This document shows positions 48,101 to 55,638 of a stretch of 64,000 nucleotides of DNA, piece by piece. Source of the DNA: Xenoacremonium recifei (taxonomy: Eukaryota > Ascomycota > Sordariomycetes > Hypocreales > Nectriaceae); NCBI GenBank assembly GCA_012184525.1, contig WOFQ01000011.1, positions 558,001-622,000 of the forward strand, read 5' to 3'. Position 1 is the first letter of the stretch. Every line of letters begins with the position of its first letter. A model generated the notes under the pieces. The model was given only the letters and a program-made list of their open reading frames with translations, did no database searches and was not told the origin of the DNA. Position numbers and translations under genes: made by a program.

Positions 48101-51045
48101 CGAACACCATAGAGCGGGGCAATGGTGGTAACATAACTCAGCACTCTGGTCAGAGTTCGTAGACTGAAATGAGGAACCTCATTAGCACCATCAACCAGTC
48201 TCTTCTCGTCAGCCATCCGCTTAGTGTTTAAATAAAGACGCGCGATATCGTCTGCCGCCTGGTCATTCCTCGTGCTGTTGCCCCCAAGGTAGGTTTTGAT
48301 GATCGTGAGAAGATCCTTCAAATCTCTATCCGGACCCGACACGTATAGCTCCGTGAATCTCGACCTGATTCCAATGGGAAGATCCCGCTTCCCGATGTCG
48401 GTGGCGGGATTCATGGCACCGAATATTCGGAAGTTGGGGTGTGCCTCGACCTTCTCAATCTCTCCTGTTTCGGACAACAACAGTGAAGGCCGCTCGCCTG
48501 GTCCCGTCAATAGATCGGTAATACTCTCAAGCGTGTCAGGAGATGCCAGATTGATCTCATCTAGGAGTACCCAGTCACCATTCCGGACCGCCTTGACCAG
48601 GTTGCCCTCTACAAAAGAGAAGGCGAAGGCCCCAGAACCCCCAGAAATCTGGACATCAAACTGGTCGAGGTTTCGGTCAAACGTATCCCACCGAGGTCGA
48701 AGGTCGAGGAGAGTCTGTAGCTTGGACTGGGTTTTCCGTCGTTTTGTTGGTTGCCCATCGCCGTTTCGCGCCTCGGCTTGTTCAGCGTGAATTCGTTCCA
48801 GTTCTGTCACAATCTTGCGGAACATCTTTGGAGCTTCTTTCCACAATTTCGATACCCTTGACCATTGTCCCTTAGCAAAGCATTTACCAACTTGCTCCAG
48901 ATACTTCTGGTTCTTGGACGCTGAAATGCCAGTTGCTGCAAAGAGATCTTCGAATTCCTCTTTCAGGGGTACCGCAAGAGTGCGCATGTTGACTGGCTTA
49001 AAACCACCCAACAAATCGCCGACCTCGCTCTGTTGTGACAAGTTGACAGCAATCAGCTTGTGTCCAAGGGATTCTGCCAGTTGCTGAACAACAGTGGTCT
49101 TTCCGATACCAGTCTCTCCAACAAGAAGGACCGGCTCGTTCAGCTTGACAGCCACAGCAATTTGCTCGAGGAGCTTCTTGGCGTGTGCCGTGCTGGCAAA
49201 TGGTCGTTTTGACTTCTGAACGCGGTTCGACATCTTCTTCTTCCGCAATGTAACTCTTCCGATACGGAAATGGTTGTCACTCTCTTCCAAAGGGGGTATA
49301 TTGGCAGTGATATAATGTTCTGCCCGTTCTTTGGAGAGGTGCATCTCTTCGGCAATAGCGTAGATTAGTTGTTTGCTGAGCTCAATGTCGGGAGAACTCC
49401 CAACGAAACAGTCCACAGCCTCCATGAACATCCAGTCTCGTGTTGTCTCGTTGATTGGCTCATCCCCAGTCTTAGAGCCAGCAGCCATTAAGCATTCTCG
49501 AAGTCTGCGGCACCACTTGAGCAGATCACGTAATGACATTTGGCGATCCATGACACTTCGGCCTCTTGACAGCAAGCCTGGTGTGCTGCACATCTTAGAA
49601 AGACGGCCGTAGACTGCGAGGATTCCGGTGATGTATTTTCGAAGAACAGGGTGCGTTTGGACAACGACATCCTCCAACTCGGATTGCTCCAATGGCTGAG
49701 TCGACACCATTTGCCAGAATCGACTTCCGACGAGACTTGGGAGATTCTCCCGTCCGTTCATGCCTCGTGAAGTCCGCACAGTCGCAAAGAGACGGAAGCT
49801 ACTGGCCGCATGTATCCTCTCGCCTCGGCTGGGGATTAACAGCTCCTTTCGTTCGATCAGGGGGAGAAGAGTGCTCAGCACTTCGGTCGGGGCTCGATCC
49901 AGGTCTTCGACAAGTACCCATCTTCCCTCTCTCACTGCCGTTGTTAGGACACCGGGTCTCCATTGGAAGCTACCAGGTTTTGAGTCTGTTGAGTAAAGGC
50001 CGATGAGCATCTTCGCATCGGTTTGCTCGTTGAGATGCAGAGTCACCATGTTTGAGTACGTGCCCAACTGCTTCGCAAGCTCGTGGATGAGAGCCGTCTT
50101 GCCAACGCCTGGCAGACCATGAAGGAGAATCGGATCAGACTCTCGAAGCTTACTCGCTAGTTGTTGAAGATTCAAGGTCGCCGTGGGCGTTCGGACGAGA
50201 CTTGACGATTCTGTGAGAGGGCCGAGTGGTCGTGGGAGGATAACATTGCCGTACGAAACAACGTAGGGCGTCAGATTTTGCAAGCATGGAGATTCGCTAA
50301 CATCATCATCCTTCATCTCCTCCAATTTCTTTCGCAGGGTAATAACAGCTTTTACTCGGCCATGCTCATGAAGTGAAAGAAAGCCCAGGTCAAGAGATTT
50401 ACCATCGACATCTGCAAGGACCGCTTCATCATTCCCAACGAACTTTTGAATGAGCGTCTCCAGTTTCCAGTCTGAGCCGTGGAGTAATTGAGTGAAGATT
50501 CGAATGGCGAGATATCTCACAGCTTTGGAGTTATGAGTGAAGAGTGTCTGCATAAGCGCTGGAGAGATCAAGGGGCCGAAGTTGCGAGCGTCGAAATTAA
50601 TTAATCTCCATGAGGCGAGCAGGATCTCTATTAGGGAGGTGTCGTCTTTCGGGGCTGAGTCATGGTCGAGTCTGGGTAATTGAAATTGTAATGATGGTGA
50701 AGATGCAGGGATCGGGTCTGATGAAACATGAGAGCGCTGTAAGAACGCTGAGAGATTGGGCGCAAAAGGTAAAAGCCTGGCCAATGCCGAGTAGATTTGA
50801 ATCTTCCGGGTCTCATTTCCAGGGTTGAGGATCCATCGTGCGCAGATGTCGGGGAAAGTATCTTCGAAATGTACGAAGATATGTTCTGTAAGTGACGGAC
50901 TAAGAGCCGCCTCTGCAATAGCATCAAGCAGCTTCGTCGAGGTTTCGTCTTTGATAATGGCCAATATTTCGTGGGGTAGATGTTGCAAAACGGCTGGATC
51001 CCGAAGGAGCAACCGCCTTTGCCGCGCGACGTCAACCGTGGCCAT
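36193..51045 (-). CDS. MDN1: Midasin (Mdn1/Rea1), AAA+ ribosome-assembly ATPase
   Basis: Dynein-like AAA+ ATPase that pulls assembly factors (Rsa4, Ytm1) off pre-60S ribosomes in nucleolus and nucleoplasm. One uninterrupted 14,853-bp ORF encodes 4,950 residues, the expected length. Six AAA modules show P-loops near residues 312 (GLPGVGKTA), 647 (GETGIGKTT), 1,097 (GPTSAGKTS), 1,392 (GETGCGKTT), 1,770 (GSPGVGKTT) and 2,080 (SPSGYGKTV). Walker B acids are visible in several (for example WVLLDEINLASPDTLE). A long helical linker follows, then a 500-600-residue Asp/Glu-rich segment (about 4,080-4,650). The C-terminal VWA/MIDAS domain carries the metal motif DDSKSMGES near 4,742. The start MATVDVARQRRLLL lies close to a divergent gene. 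The sixth module has a Tyr in the GxxxxGK loop where others have Val or Ile, as is common in this family. Confidence 0.98.
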   Translation of the reverse strand: MATVDVARQRRLLLRDPAVLQHLPHEILAIIKDETSTKLLDAIAEAALSPSLTEHIFVHFEDTFPDICARWILNPGNETRKIQIYSALARLLPFAPNLSAFLQRSHVSSDPIPASSPSLQFQLPRLDHDSAPKDDTSLIEILLASWRLINFDARNFGPLISPALMQTLFTHNSKAVRYLAIRIFTQLLHGSDWKLETLIQKFVGNDEAVLADVDGKSLDLGFLSLHEHGRVKAVITLRKKLEEMKDDDVSESPCLQNLTPYVVSYGNVILPRPLGPLTESSSLVRTPTATLNLQQLASKLRESDPILLHGLPGVGKTALIHELAKQLGTYSNMVTLHLNEQTDAKMLIGLYSTDSKPGSFQWRPGVLTTAVREGRWVLVEDLDRAPTEVLSTLLPLIERKELLIPSRGERIHAASSFRLFATVRTSRGMNGRENLPSLVGSRFWQMVSTQPLEQSELEDVVVQTHPVLRKYITGILAVYGRLSKMCSTPGLLSRGRSVMDRQMSLRDLLKWCRRLRECLMAAGSKTGDEPINETTRDWMFMEAVDCFVGSSPDIELSKQLIYAIAEEMHLSKERAEHYITANIPPLEESDNHFRIGRVTLRKKKMSNRVQKSKRPFASTAHAKKLLEQIAVAVKLNEPVLLVGETGIGKTTVVQQLAESLGHKLIAVNLSQQSEVGDLLGGFKPVNMRTLAVPLKEEFEDLFAATGISASKNQKYLEQVGKCFAKGQWSRVSKLWKEAPKMFRKIVTELERIHAEQAEARNGDGQPTKRRKTQSKLQTLLDLRPRWDTFDRNLDQFDVQISGGSGAFAFSFVEGNLVKAVRNGDWVLLDEINLASPDTLESITDLLTGPGERPSLLLSETGEIEKVEAHPNFRIFGAMNPATDIGKRDLPIGIRSRFTELYVSGPDRDLKDLLTIIKTYLGGNSTRNDQAADDIARLYLNTKRMADEKRLVDGANEVPHFSLRTLTRVLSYVTTIAPLYGVRRALYEGFSMGFLTLLDRDSEKMLVPLIHHHLFERHGNAQSLLSQAPKHPNDGRQYVRFRNKSKDRQYWLFQGDQVPIERDDYIITPYVERNLLNLVRATSTRRFPILIQGPTSAGKTSMIEYLANFTGNKFVRINNHEHTDLQEYLGTYVSGPDGKLRFQEGILVQAMRQGHWIVLDELNLAPTDVLEALNRLLDDNRELLIPETQEVVKPHENFILFATQNPPGLYGGRKVLSRAFRNRFLELHFDDIPEDELEFILQQRSKNTSPPDCRRIVTVYKELSRLRQTSRLFEQKDSFATLRDLFRWALREADTREEIAAHGFMLLAERVRNEEERVAVKEVIEKVFKVKIDPLDLYSADTAPELKRLSRQANSQGVVWTHSMRRLYVLVSRALRNNEPVLLVGETGCGKTTVCQLLAEALNKELHIVNAHQNTETGDLIGSQRPVRNRGAIVEALDVDLKTTLETLGGDSAGSVEDRLEKYKALEPSVVAQVPEDIRQRIASNETRSKALFEWADGSLVEAMRQGHFFLLDEISLADDSVLERLNSVLEPQRTLLLAEKGIDNSFVVGADGFQFFATMNPGGDFGKKELSPALRNRFTEIWVSPLSESEDIYDIVRTKLSNEAKQLVDPIVKFAAWFGKTFRSMASTPFSVREILVWVQFVNNFRTNDPVVSLVHGASTIFIDSIGANPSAILATDPKSINEQRLKCLDKLSELVGKDVSQVYQTHPDLHMDENTLKIGEFSVARLPSGSADRGFAFHAPTTRLNAMRVLRALQMQKPILLEGSPGVGKTTLVAALSQACGRPLTRINLSDQTDLMDLFGTDVPVEGAEAGNFAWRDAPFLQAMQKGEWVLLDEMNLASQSVLEGLNACLDHRGEVYISELDQVFKRHPDFRLFAAQNPHHQGGGRKGLPSSFVNRFIVVYADVFSDEDLKLIAAHNYPNIAAETIEQLIHFISQLEHKLVVERSFGVQGSPWEFNLRDVLRWLKLLSSSDPLLQTGTADDFLDIIVRQRFRTEKDREEVTQLFGSLSGSEPLQHSLYHDVSSAYSQIGLALLNRNRNSQPEHLPNIDVVPRLSELESLMICIKQNIPCILSSPSGYGKTVLLEHVAALAGTSLVVFPMNADIDTMDLVGGFEQADPLREVNASLRGLQKELQSSVMEVVPGNVPHEALKLLHLLDGFSGDVDDLASIRTSVSELVSHIPDNAEIRVSLSKTLSLIEGPLVLSNPRFEWLNGVIVKALQEGQWLVLDNANMCNASVLDRLNSLLEPNGFLSINEHCGPGGEPRIVKPHPDFRIFLTMDPRYGELSRAMRNRAVEIHIHTPPPKSELYFGRVASIEGNLQRYALFQQVSQADSNDIETSRTSQVALQNLSFADFSFLPRFTIYNESVTAEGSAAKLAVEQFFNFLRSTGGSAGVIAISRMYSALPASYSLESKDAQPLQPLGNDLFMRLLPESDQARWLGSGLEFHQDIFELRQRLDTCRRQAQTTKLPALNRLQRSLISDRVAAVAKDSTVGLTSFLSSTINLMREFLEMEFESSGSWGERVQILRAAGRYVERTIKLASETNFDDAKFQAHLAQGANLLQKRLDACTGEQERRFVVQLIAKLSKDFSSGFKLTTGLSMELLWQVFRPTPMPTKEVLDRSLEIDKLGERFDALRWKARASISDLSKAMVTLEKVSEITRGEVSNVDDLVRAVTTEIELLEARIGSEETDFKPFFAPEFESLRQVAQLRALGSGSVPHSNDQELAVLSNVSTKAGMTLATSNHQAAILQSVDNLVYQNQFVWDGKFATSMWSKLESLGSVNLNSLALLEAELPTIGRQLASLTSELAIDPILPLNDLLRQLMTEVFAAHGPHLREMVNEIYQESLHAQEQASLRGIELPDNAHMKLTRIEHEHFLRISSEHLVPAIKALATAKLGRFEPRERAYNSAFAWIHFSIGAIKLYVPDRAFDPQSRPKMEREYYEELHSLLETKISVLRAFELQFTGQASNERTRMLEKEVSDLGPLPEEVQPVFRPEKSELSRLQAEFSNVLKAILGQGLTEVLGRLEVDPAQAAEELALVKENVVRLLDRLSSRFEAYQDMTRPTANLLRCLLVGLSLCHAASAKELDGATDQVLRVTPFFEGNLWDPRTRSLSSKNFEVLNIINTTVAIEGVHNLHPRVRELSFETFHSFYDEWAKKLEADRKEAAAQGSLYRFRGSLDDEEELDAEEFNELFPTFDDEEQANVAPVKKLDQVRDQSLRVAEIHKKIFLGGQDPAEAVRELCDIVGQKVVAQTSGYDNIDRNLSGKMLAGTMLLIGDKMDMLASTTVDKSYNFYNSANIPEARQLVALAHKVRARFRELQLVDEIGHMQPLVDVIQSCDNLLELVHTEPLAKILPKLEHLHGHVYEWQFGGWASKVYGVLELHNAITDTIIRWRRLELSTWANLFDMEQKKCQDDAYAWWFVAYQVVVAVPLAMVDSREDLQAHATSLIQNLEMYFSSSIIGQFKARLALLQQLQSHLELLMVDYPNLEVISHAVSNFIRYYARYEKVVDEAIHKGRLPIEKKMKDVLLVASWKDTNINALRESARKSHQKLFRLVRKFRGVLGQETTQIIAQGLPDDNVHPHIQGESQHAPVDIPTWAFSSLDEAMPGWLTNHRRLANVSKTVSIMRKVSASPDLKTTVPKTIENFLASLDESMAELRKETPPFLTDENKDQVKHLKTRKRKLFADTLRDLRQMGLRYNLGQDKLAEQDSLSTVLSSVQPFEMAENASTQAIEYYFHKVLDLLPKARLIARDHNEDLSGAEVARSLGFVEGMVNLIISQRNTISSVAKSLKTLQNTISTARNLGRQSQDDVLTHTKSQWGCSRQLPWLVQVVNFAMRLIRTHQKLGKVKHEVVLDQLQTWSGRFEALWKTYESQYKLPVGLVWESNMKVHVDFSTALGKFKDFVNKAASDEPQLAFILKQVGTWTYITASLSAVDVPDTSLTDFANGVSKLCDTVLVAVEAARKSSGELETKDDEPGWLTKHVNALDSLTKKLHLRDVEKTISACIEALKRLDLENPKLSGAATSLMTLAGPILDEFLMLCTQSLSQAMEVHRAVAHMAFNLTKTFTQLGSQGFCTPQEKSDETSKESGNVEAGTGLGDGEGAEDISKDIGADEDLSELAQEANKEKSDEIEDEKDAVDMADEELEGEMGSVDGADDDEEGSKNGDEEEEENDMDEEAGDVDDLDPTAVDEKMWDGDDDKADKDQQGDKAKGQKQDDEQMAADEDAKNQEGEEQPDVEDAGEKDAEEEEVGEEEEEVKAQEEMNRQEQTAQENDTLALPDEMDLDLGEEEEEAGSESDDLDMLSDIEKDEVEEQEKGDDNEEEMEDTAAQAQHQEEAGENEEETKEGEDEEKAEEVPAPGDEVQEDAKPDEEEAPEEQPTDDQTDQPPPHEDKATTDIENAAPSDVKSSGQDQNADSMDLDEKFQSNAAQQEDGEMGDAGADQDTSAGNKGSMSRSKETIDKAEQEQDSEESARSDPFKKLGDALERWHRQQEDIKNADTAEDQLQNQQQQDTEADQSRREFQHLQDDEAAADTQAMGTADDEQVQPIDESMAIDEEKQDPSSRLMEEDKDESTEQEADKMDTSDPTDAPEAKKADDDKENDKDDTRSGVKTRQGNYNQEASEDQETQMMENEDDEEEIQETSTQLSTTHISEERPLRDFGESLKQWSEFQTKTHALSLSLTSQLRLILTPSQSTKLSGAFRTGKRLNIKRIIPYIASSYKRDKIWMRRAIPTKRTYQILLCVDDSKSMGESSSGTLAMESLVMVSRSLTMLEAGQVGVLGFGADVFTAHGLTEPFGADAGAKVLQRFSFGQDRTDIALLIRQTIDTFREARRQGSGGSGSDLWQLAMILSDGLTPSSAHDSIRRLLREAMEERIMIVFIIMDDTGKKKGDSVLELKEAKFVRDGAESRVVIERYLDTFPFQYYLIVHHLEELPSALAGLLRTWFAEVSA
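37100..38800 (-). repeat. Low-complexity acidic region inside midasin
   Basis: The coding strand here is dominated by GAG, GAA, GAC and GAT codons, giving an Asp/Glu/Gln/Lys-rich protein segment of 500-600 residues. It is part of midasin, not a separate element. The opposite strand shows long spurious hydrophobic reading frames because of this codon bias. Confidence 0.85.
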
Positions 51046-51340
51046 GGTTGCGTGCGAGTCGACGAAGATGTTGATGTATGAACAAGAAGTTTTGCCTGCT
51101 CAAGCTCACATGCAAAGCCAATTACAACTTTTTTTTTCCTTCACTGAAGGTCAGTGGAGTGCTGGCAGGGATCCGGCCCGGGACTGGCGCCACCAATAAT
51201 CCGGGCCAATCACGCCGCCGCGACGGCCCCGGCAATATCGACAGCTTCGAAAAACTTCAAGACGGACGTTCCTCCAAGACGACTCGCACGCGATCGACCC
51301 TCGAATTGAGCCACGCCCGCCCCGATCCCCTTCCGCTACA
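51046..51340. promoter_or_regulatory. Short divergent promoter region between midasin and bL12m
   Basis: Only 295 bp separate the two start codons, so both promoters must share it. It holds a T-tract of nine (near 51,130) and a GC-rich half next to the ribosomal protein gene. No single factor-binding site could be assigned with confidence. Confidence 0.5.
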
Positions 51341-51947
51341 ATGGCCATGTCTTGCCGGTTCGTCGCCCAGAGCTGCGCTCGCCAGCTGCGATCATCCAGC
51401 GCCGCCCGCGCGCCCGCACAAATGCTCCGCGTCGCTTCCGCCTCGAGGAGGTGGAACTCGACCGAGGCTGCTCCCGCGAACCCCAAGATTGCTGCCATTG
51501 TCGACCAGATCAGCCAGCTGACGCTCCTGGAGACGGCCGACCTTGTCTCCAGCCTCAAGGTATGTGCTGCGGAGGTCAATTGCTACCTAGGGAAGCCCGT
51601 TTGCTGACCAGCTTCTCCTGCAGAGCAAGCTCAACATCCCCGATATGCCCATAGGCGGATTCGCCGCTGCCGCACCCGCTGCTGCTCCTGCCGTTGAGGA
51701 GGCCGAGGAGGCTGCACCCGCCGCCGCCGAGAAGACGCTGTTCACGCTCAAGCTGCAAGGATTCGACGCCCCTTCCAAGGCCAAGGTCATCAAGGAGATC
51801 AAGAACCTGCTCGGCCTGAGCTTGGTGGACAGCAAGAAGTTCGTCGAGAGCGCGCCCAAGATGATGAAGGAGAACGTCCCCAAGGAGGATGCGGAGAAGA
51901 TCATCAACACCATGAAGGAGCTGGGCGCTACCGTGGTGATGGAGTAA
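51341..51947 (+). CDS. Mitochondrial large-subunit ribosomal protein bL12m (L7/L12)
   Basis: Stalk protein of the mitochondrial ribosome that recruits translation GTPases. Two exons, 51341-51559 and 51624-51947, give 180 residues; the 64-nt intron (GTATGT donor, TCCTGCAG acceptor) lies between the N-terminal dimerisation domain and the hinge. Residues 1-42 form an Arg/Ser/Ala-rich mitochondrial presequence (CARQLRSSSAARAPAQMLRV). The dimerisation helix follows (KIAAIVDQISQLTLLETADL), then an Ala/Glu/Pro hinge and the C-terminal L7/L12 fold: EKTLFTLKLQGFDAPSKAKV, KEIKNLLGLSLVDSKKFVES and EDAEKIINTMKELGATV. This is the complete family pattern. Divergent from midasin. Confidence 0.95.
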
Positions 51948-52308
51948 GAGTTGGACTCACACATGTATGCTTATGGGCGAGACGGTCGAAGTGGCACGAT
52001 AGCAGGGAGGCTGGATTGCATGTACAAAACCATCTGTACCAGTATCTAACAACAAAAATTTACACCCTTTTTCCCTCGAGGAAACGATATGGACCCGTAC
52101 TGTCGGGCTGTTCATGAATTGAAGTCCGGTTTTTTTCTTTGCTATCCTATCATGTTGCTGTCTCATGGTTTACTCAGACAGTGCCCGTGCCTGAACCAGG
52201 TGGGTATCAATGCCAACAACTTCTTTTCCTAACGCTCCTAATCCCAATACCAGGAGGACCCAAACGCCAGCCAATGCCATGAAGCTCAAACTCGCGATCC
52301 AAAATGGC
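51948..52308. other. Convergent intergenic region
   Basis: 361 bp between the stop codons of bL12m and CTK3; 3' ends only. No other feature recognised. Confidence 0.5.
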
Positions 52309-53238
52309 TCAGTGTTGGGTGCCATTAGCTGGCTTTTGATGCTCCTCACATATCTGCAATTCCATCTCTTTCTTGAACGCCTCCGCCTCTTCTGCTATGA
52401 GCCGGTCGTCATCCTCCCCAAAGTCGCTCGTTTCTTCCCACAACTTGTTCATTTCAGCATCCTCAATTTTGGGGATGGCCCAGATGCTCTCTCGCTCCCT
52501 CTTATGCCGCTCTCGGTCCTCCTCGATGCGCTGCTCTATCTGGCGCTTATCGAGACGATGGCCGGCCGGCTTCCGACCCGGCCTAGGGATCGTCTGAGAC
52601 GGCGGCACATCAGACATCTCGACGTCGTTGTTGGGTGAGGCGAGGCCCAGGTCTTCGGCATTTGTCTCCCGCTCTTTGATGACATCTTCGATCTGAATCA
52701 CCGTCTGAGCCTCTAAATAGCCCTTTCCCTGAAGACCTTGTAAGACCTGCAATTATCACGTTTTAGCAATCTGAGTGATTTAAATGTAGTAGGGGGGTCC
52801 ATGGCTATGAGGGCCGAGACACATGATGCAACTCACTTTACGAACGACCTTGACATTCGCGGCACCAGAGCCGTCATCTGGAGCAACAGCATCCACGACA
52901 CGAATGATGTCGCGTTGCATCATCCTTATGTAGTCATTGTGATTATCACGCTTAGCCTGATCAAGGAAATGCTCAATGAAATACATGATATTAGCCCTGG
53001 TGTTCATGTTGTTCTATAAATCCAACGTCAGCATATCTGGTCAACACGATGCAAGACACAAAAGCATGAGAGAGGTTCGTACCCTTTCGAGCTGCTCGAG
53101 GATGCACGAATGCAGATCCTCGTCCATATCCTTGTATTTGAGGGCATACTGGGCAGCCTTGTTTGCCGAAGCCACGGACGCGTTGAGGTGCTGAAGCTGC
53201 GAGGTGAAGCGCATGCGTACCTCAAAAGGGTCGGCCAT
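52309..53238 (-). CDS. CTK3: CTD kinase subunit gamma (Ctk3)
   Basis: Regulatory subunit of CTDK-I, the kinase complex that phosphorylates Ser2 of the RNA polymerase II C-terminal domain. Three phase-0 exons, 53238-53083, 53013-52837 and 52746-52309, give 256 residues. The N-terminal half (about 1-125) is the helical CID-like domain typical of Ctk3: MADPFEVRMRFTSQLQHLNA, SANKAAQYALKYKDMDEDLH, ANIMYFIEHFLDQAK and YIRMMQRDIIRVVDAV. The C-terminal part is acidic and coiled-coil-like (DKRQIEQRIEEDRERHKRER, IWAIP, EMNKLWEETSDFGEDDDRLI), matching the known Ctk3 C-terminal region. Introns are 69 and 90 nt with GTACGA and GTGAGT donors. Divergent from the P5CR-like gene across 1.3 kb. Confidence 0.93.
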
Positions 53239-54528
53239 GATGTCGGTAATTTATTGGGAAATCCGGATAGTGCAGCGTGCCTCACCAGAGCAAGGCTTAT
53301 TTTTAGCTGGATCCAGGTTGATGCTGAGGCACTCGTGTTCAGGGTCAGCACTGGTGGCTTGTTCAAGCAGTCCTTGCACCGCGCTGGAGCCCAGAATACC
53401 TGGGGCCAGGGGGGAAGGGAGAGGACGGGATCGCTGCCGGATTGCCGAGACACTTGACCAGAGCTGAAACCGATGATGATACTGCAGGTGCTGACTGGTA
53501 CGGAGCAACGATAAGGCGGGCGTACTGATGCTGGTAATTGCAGGGCAGAAACCCGTCCATTCGGATGGGCGCCCGACGATGGAAATTCGATGTCCCAGAA
53601 AGAATGGAAAAGAGACATGGCCAGTCCAATCATTAGCACTGGAAGGAATCGGTGGATCACGGAGGTTGAGTGTGGGGCCGCGCGTGGGCCCACTTCGAGG
53701 CAGGCGCTGGAAAACAGCCCTGAGCCCACTGAAGGCTGTCCACTGGAAGCCCTGGAAGCCATGCTGGAAGCCTGCCGGGACGCGCCCTGCAGCAAGGTGT
53801 GGCCTGCCCTAGCCCCGATCGGGCCACGGTGAGGTCCAGGGGAACGCCTCCGGCCCCGCCGCCTTCCCCGAACTGCCCATGTCAGACAGGTTCCAGAAGA
53901 AACGGCGCCTCACAGGCTCCGTATCAGTGACAACATTCACGACCAAAAAGCGTCCGTGAGGCCCCCGTCGCGAAAACCGCCGACCCGACGAAAAAGACCG
54001 GCAAATCCTGTGCGAGAATAATACCTCAGGCCCGCGCGCGACAACCTCATCGTCTCCTGACGTGGCAACACTTCCCGCGCCTGGTCATCTTATCGAGGGG
54101 GCGATCGCGCTCCAAGCCTCGCCCTTCCCTGCCCTGCCCTGCGGCTTCTCCAGGTTTCCAGTCCAGCCTCGCAGCCCAGCTCTACACGGGGGCGCCCCTT
54201 TTCCCACAGCATCCTGTTTGGGCTCGCTGGTGACACGCTTTGGGCAGCATCAACAAGCACGTACCCGTACCCGTCTCCGTCTCTCAGAGGACGGGAGAAT
54301 TTTGCCTGGCCGTCGAGGCGAGCCAGAAATTAGGATTTCCATATTTATAGCCCGGTGTTTCCTGCCCAATTTCTCCCCTTCGTCGTTCCTTCCCCGTCTT
54401 CTCGTCTATCTGCCTCCCACCGCATCTCTGCTCGCGTGCCTTGCTCCTTCCCGTCACTCCTCTGCCATCTTTCATCTGATCTCAGTCTCGTCTCTCTCAT
54501 CTTTCATCTCTTCCACCCACCCATCAAG
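53239..54528. other. Divergent intergenic region between CTK3 and the P5CR-like gene
   Basis: 1.29 kb with both promoters. From about 54,360 to 54,528 the plus strand is strongly pyrimidine-rich and is the likely P5CR-like 5' leader. Short ORFs (up to 156 codons around 54,062-54,532) are Pro/Ser/Leu-rich and judged non-coding. Confidence 0.55.
54341..54350 (+). promoter_or_regulatory. TATA-like element upstream of the P5CR-like gene
   Basis: ATATTTATAG sits about 180 bp before the start codon, just upstream of the CT-rich leader, a usual fungal core promoter arrangement. Inferred from position and sequence only. Confidence 0.35.
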
Positions 54529-55638
54529 ATGATGGCACTCACCCCCTATGTCAAAGAAAATGGGCCTACGGACCTCACCATGGGTGTCCTCGGCTGTGGT
54601 AAGTTGGGAACCTCGTCTTGAGACGTCGTCCACCCAAACCCTCCCTGCTCTGGCACTCTCCTCTACAGCGACTCATGAGCCACAACAGGCACCATGGGCA
54701 TTGCCATTCTCAGCGGCATCTTGACGTCCCTCTCAGAGATGCATGGCCCCCGGCCTTTGCAAACTCCCTCGTCAGGCACTTCTACTCCTGTCGACGAGGT
54801 TCCTCAGCGCCTGCCCTCGCGATTCATCGCGGCTACCCGAAGCGCTGCTGGCGCCAAGCGCGTTAAGAGCGCCTTGTGGGAGCACTCTTCGGTCCTCAGA
54901 GTCGTCCATAACGACAACCTGTCAGTCGTCAAGCAGTCCGAGGTCATTCTCCTAACCTGCAAGCCGCACCTTGTAAAGGACATTCTCAGCGAGCCCGGCA
55001 TTGCCAAGGCTCTCCATGAGAAGCTCCTTATCAGCGTCGTGGCCGGTGTCACTGTTGATGACATTGAGATCGCCCTGCATGGCGCGGTACCCTCTCGCGA
55101 TCCTGAAGAGGATGGACGTTGCAGAATCGTCCGGGCCATATGCAACAGCGCTGCCCTGATCCGCGAGTCCATGACCGTCATTGCCAACAACAGCCCGCCA
55201 CTGCCTTCATCCACTCAGGCTCTTGTGACCTGGATCTTCAAGCGCATTGGAGACGTTGTGTACCTCCCTGCCTGCAATATGGACGCTTCGACTGCACTAT
55301 GCGCCTCTGGGTCGGCCTTCTTTGCTCTCATGCTTGAGGCTGCTATTGACGGTGCCGTCGCCATGGGTATTCCCCGGGCTGATGCCCAGCGCATGGCCGC
55401 GCAAACCATGCGCGGCACATCGGGTCTGGTCCAGCATGGCGAGCATCCAGCGCTACTTCGCGAGAAGGTCTGCACGTCCGGTGGCTGCTCGATCGGCGGC
55501 CTGCTGGTGCTCGAAGAAGGTCGTGTTCGGGGTACTGTGTCAAGAGCCGTTCGTGAAGCCAGCTGTATCGCGACGCAGCTCGGCCAGGGCGTGCAAAATG
55601 CAAATGGCACGCGGTTCGGCGCACCGTCATTTCAATGA
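54529..55638 (+). CDS. Pyrroline-5-carboxylate reductase-like protein (divergent paralogue)
   Basis: Family enzymes reduce pyrroline-5-carboxylate to proline with NAD(P)H in the cytosol. Two exons, 54529-54598 and 54689-55638, give 339 residues. The Rossmann motif GVLGCGTMGIAILSGIL is formed across the 90-nt intron (GTAAGT donor), which strongly supports the join. Further family blocks are LLTCKPHLVKDIL, LLISVVAGVTVDDIE, YLPACNMDASTALCASGSAF, MAAQTMRGTSGL and LLREKVCTSGGCSIGGL. Several usually conserved residues differ: MPNT is ICNS (near 178), GSGPA is ASGSA (near 230), and PGGxT is SGGCS (near 278). Two linker insertions of 15-20 residues are present (TPSSGTSTPVDEVPQ; SRDPEEDGR). This looks like a functionally shifted or relaxed paralogue rather than the main P5CR. 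Two ATGs are adjacent at 54529 and 54532. Confidence 0.9.

Noticed and set aside
54062..54532. 156-codon ORF before the P5CR-like gene
   Set aside because: A Pro/Ser/Leu-rich reading of the CT-rich promoter and leader; it includes the TATA-like element and overlaps the true start.
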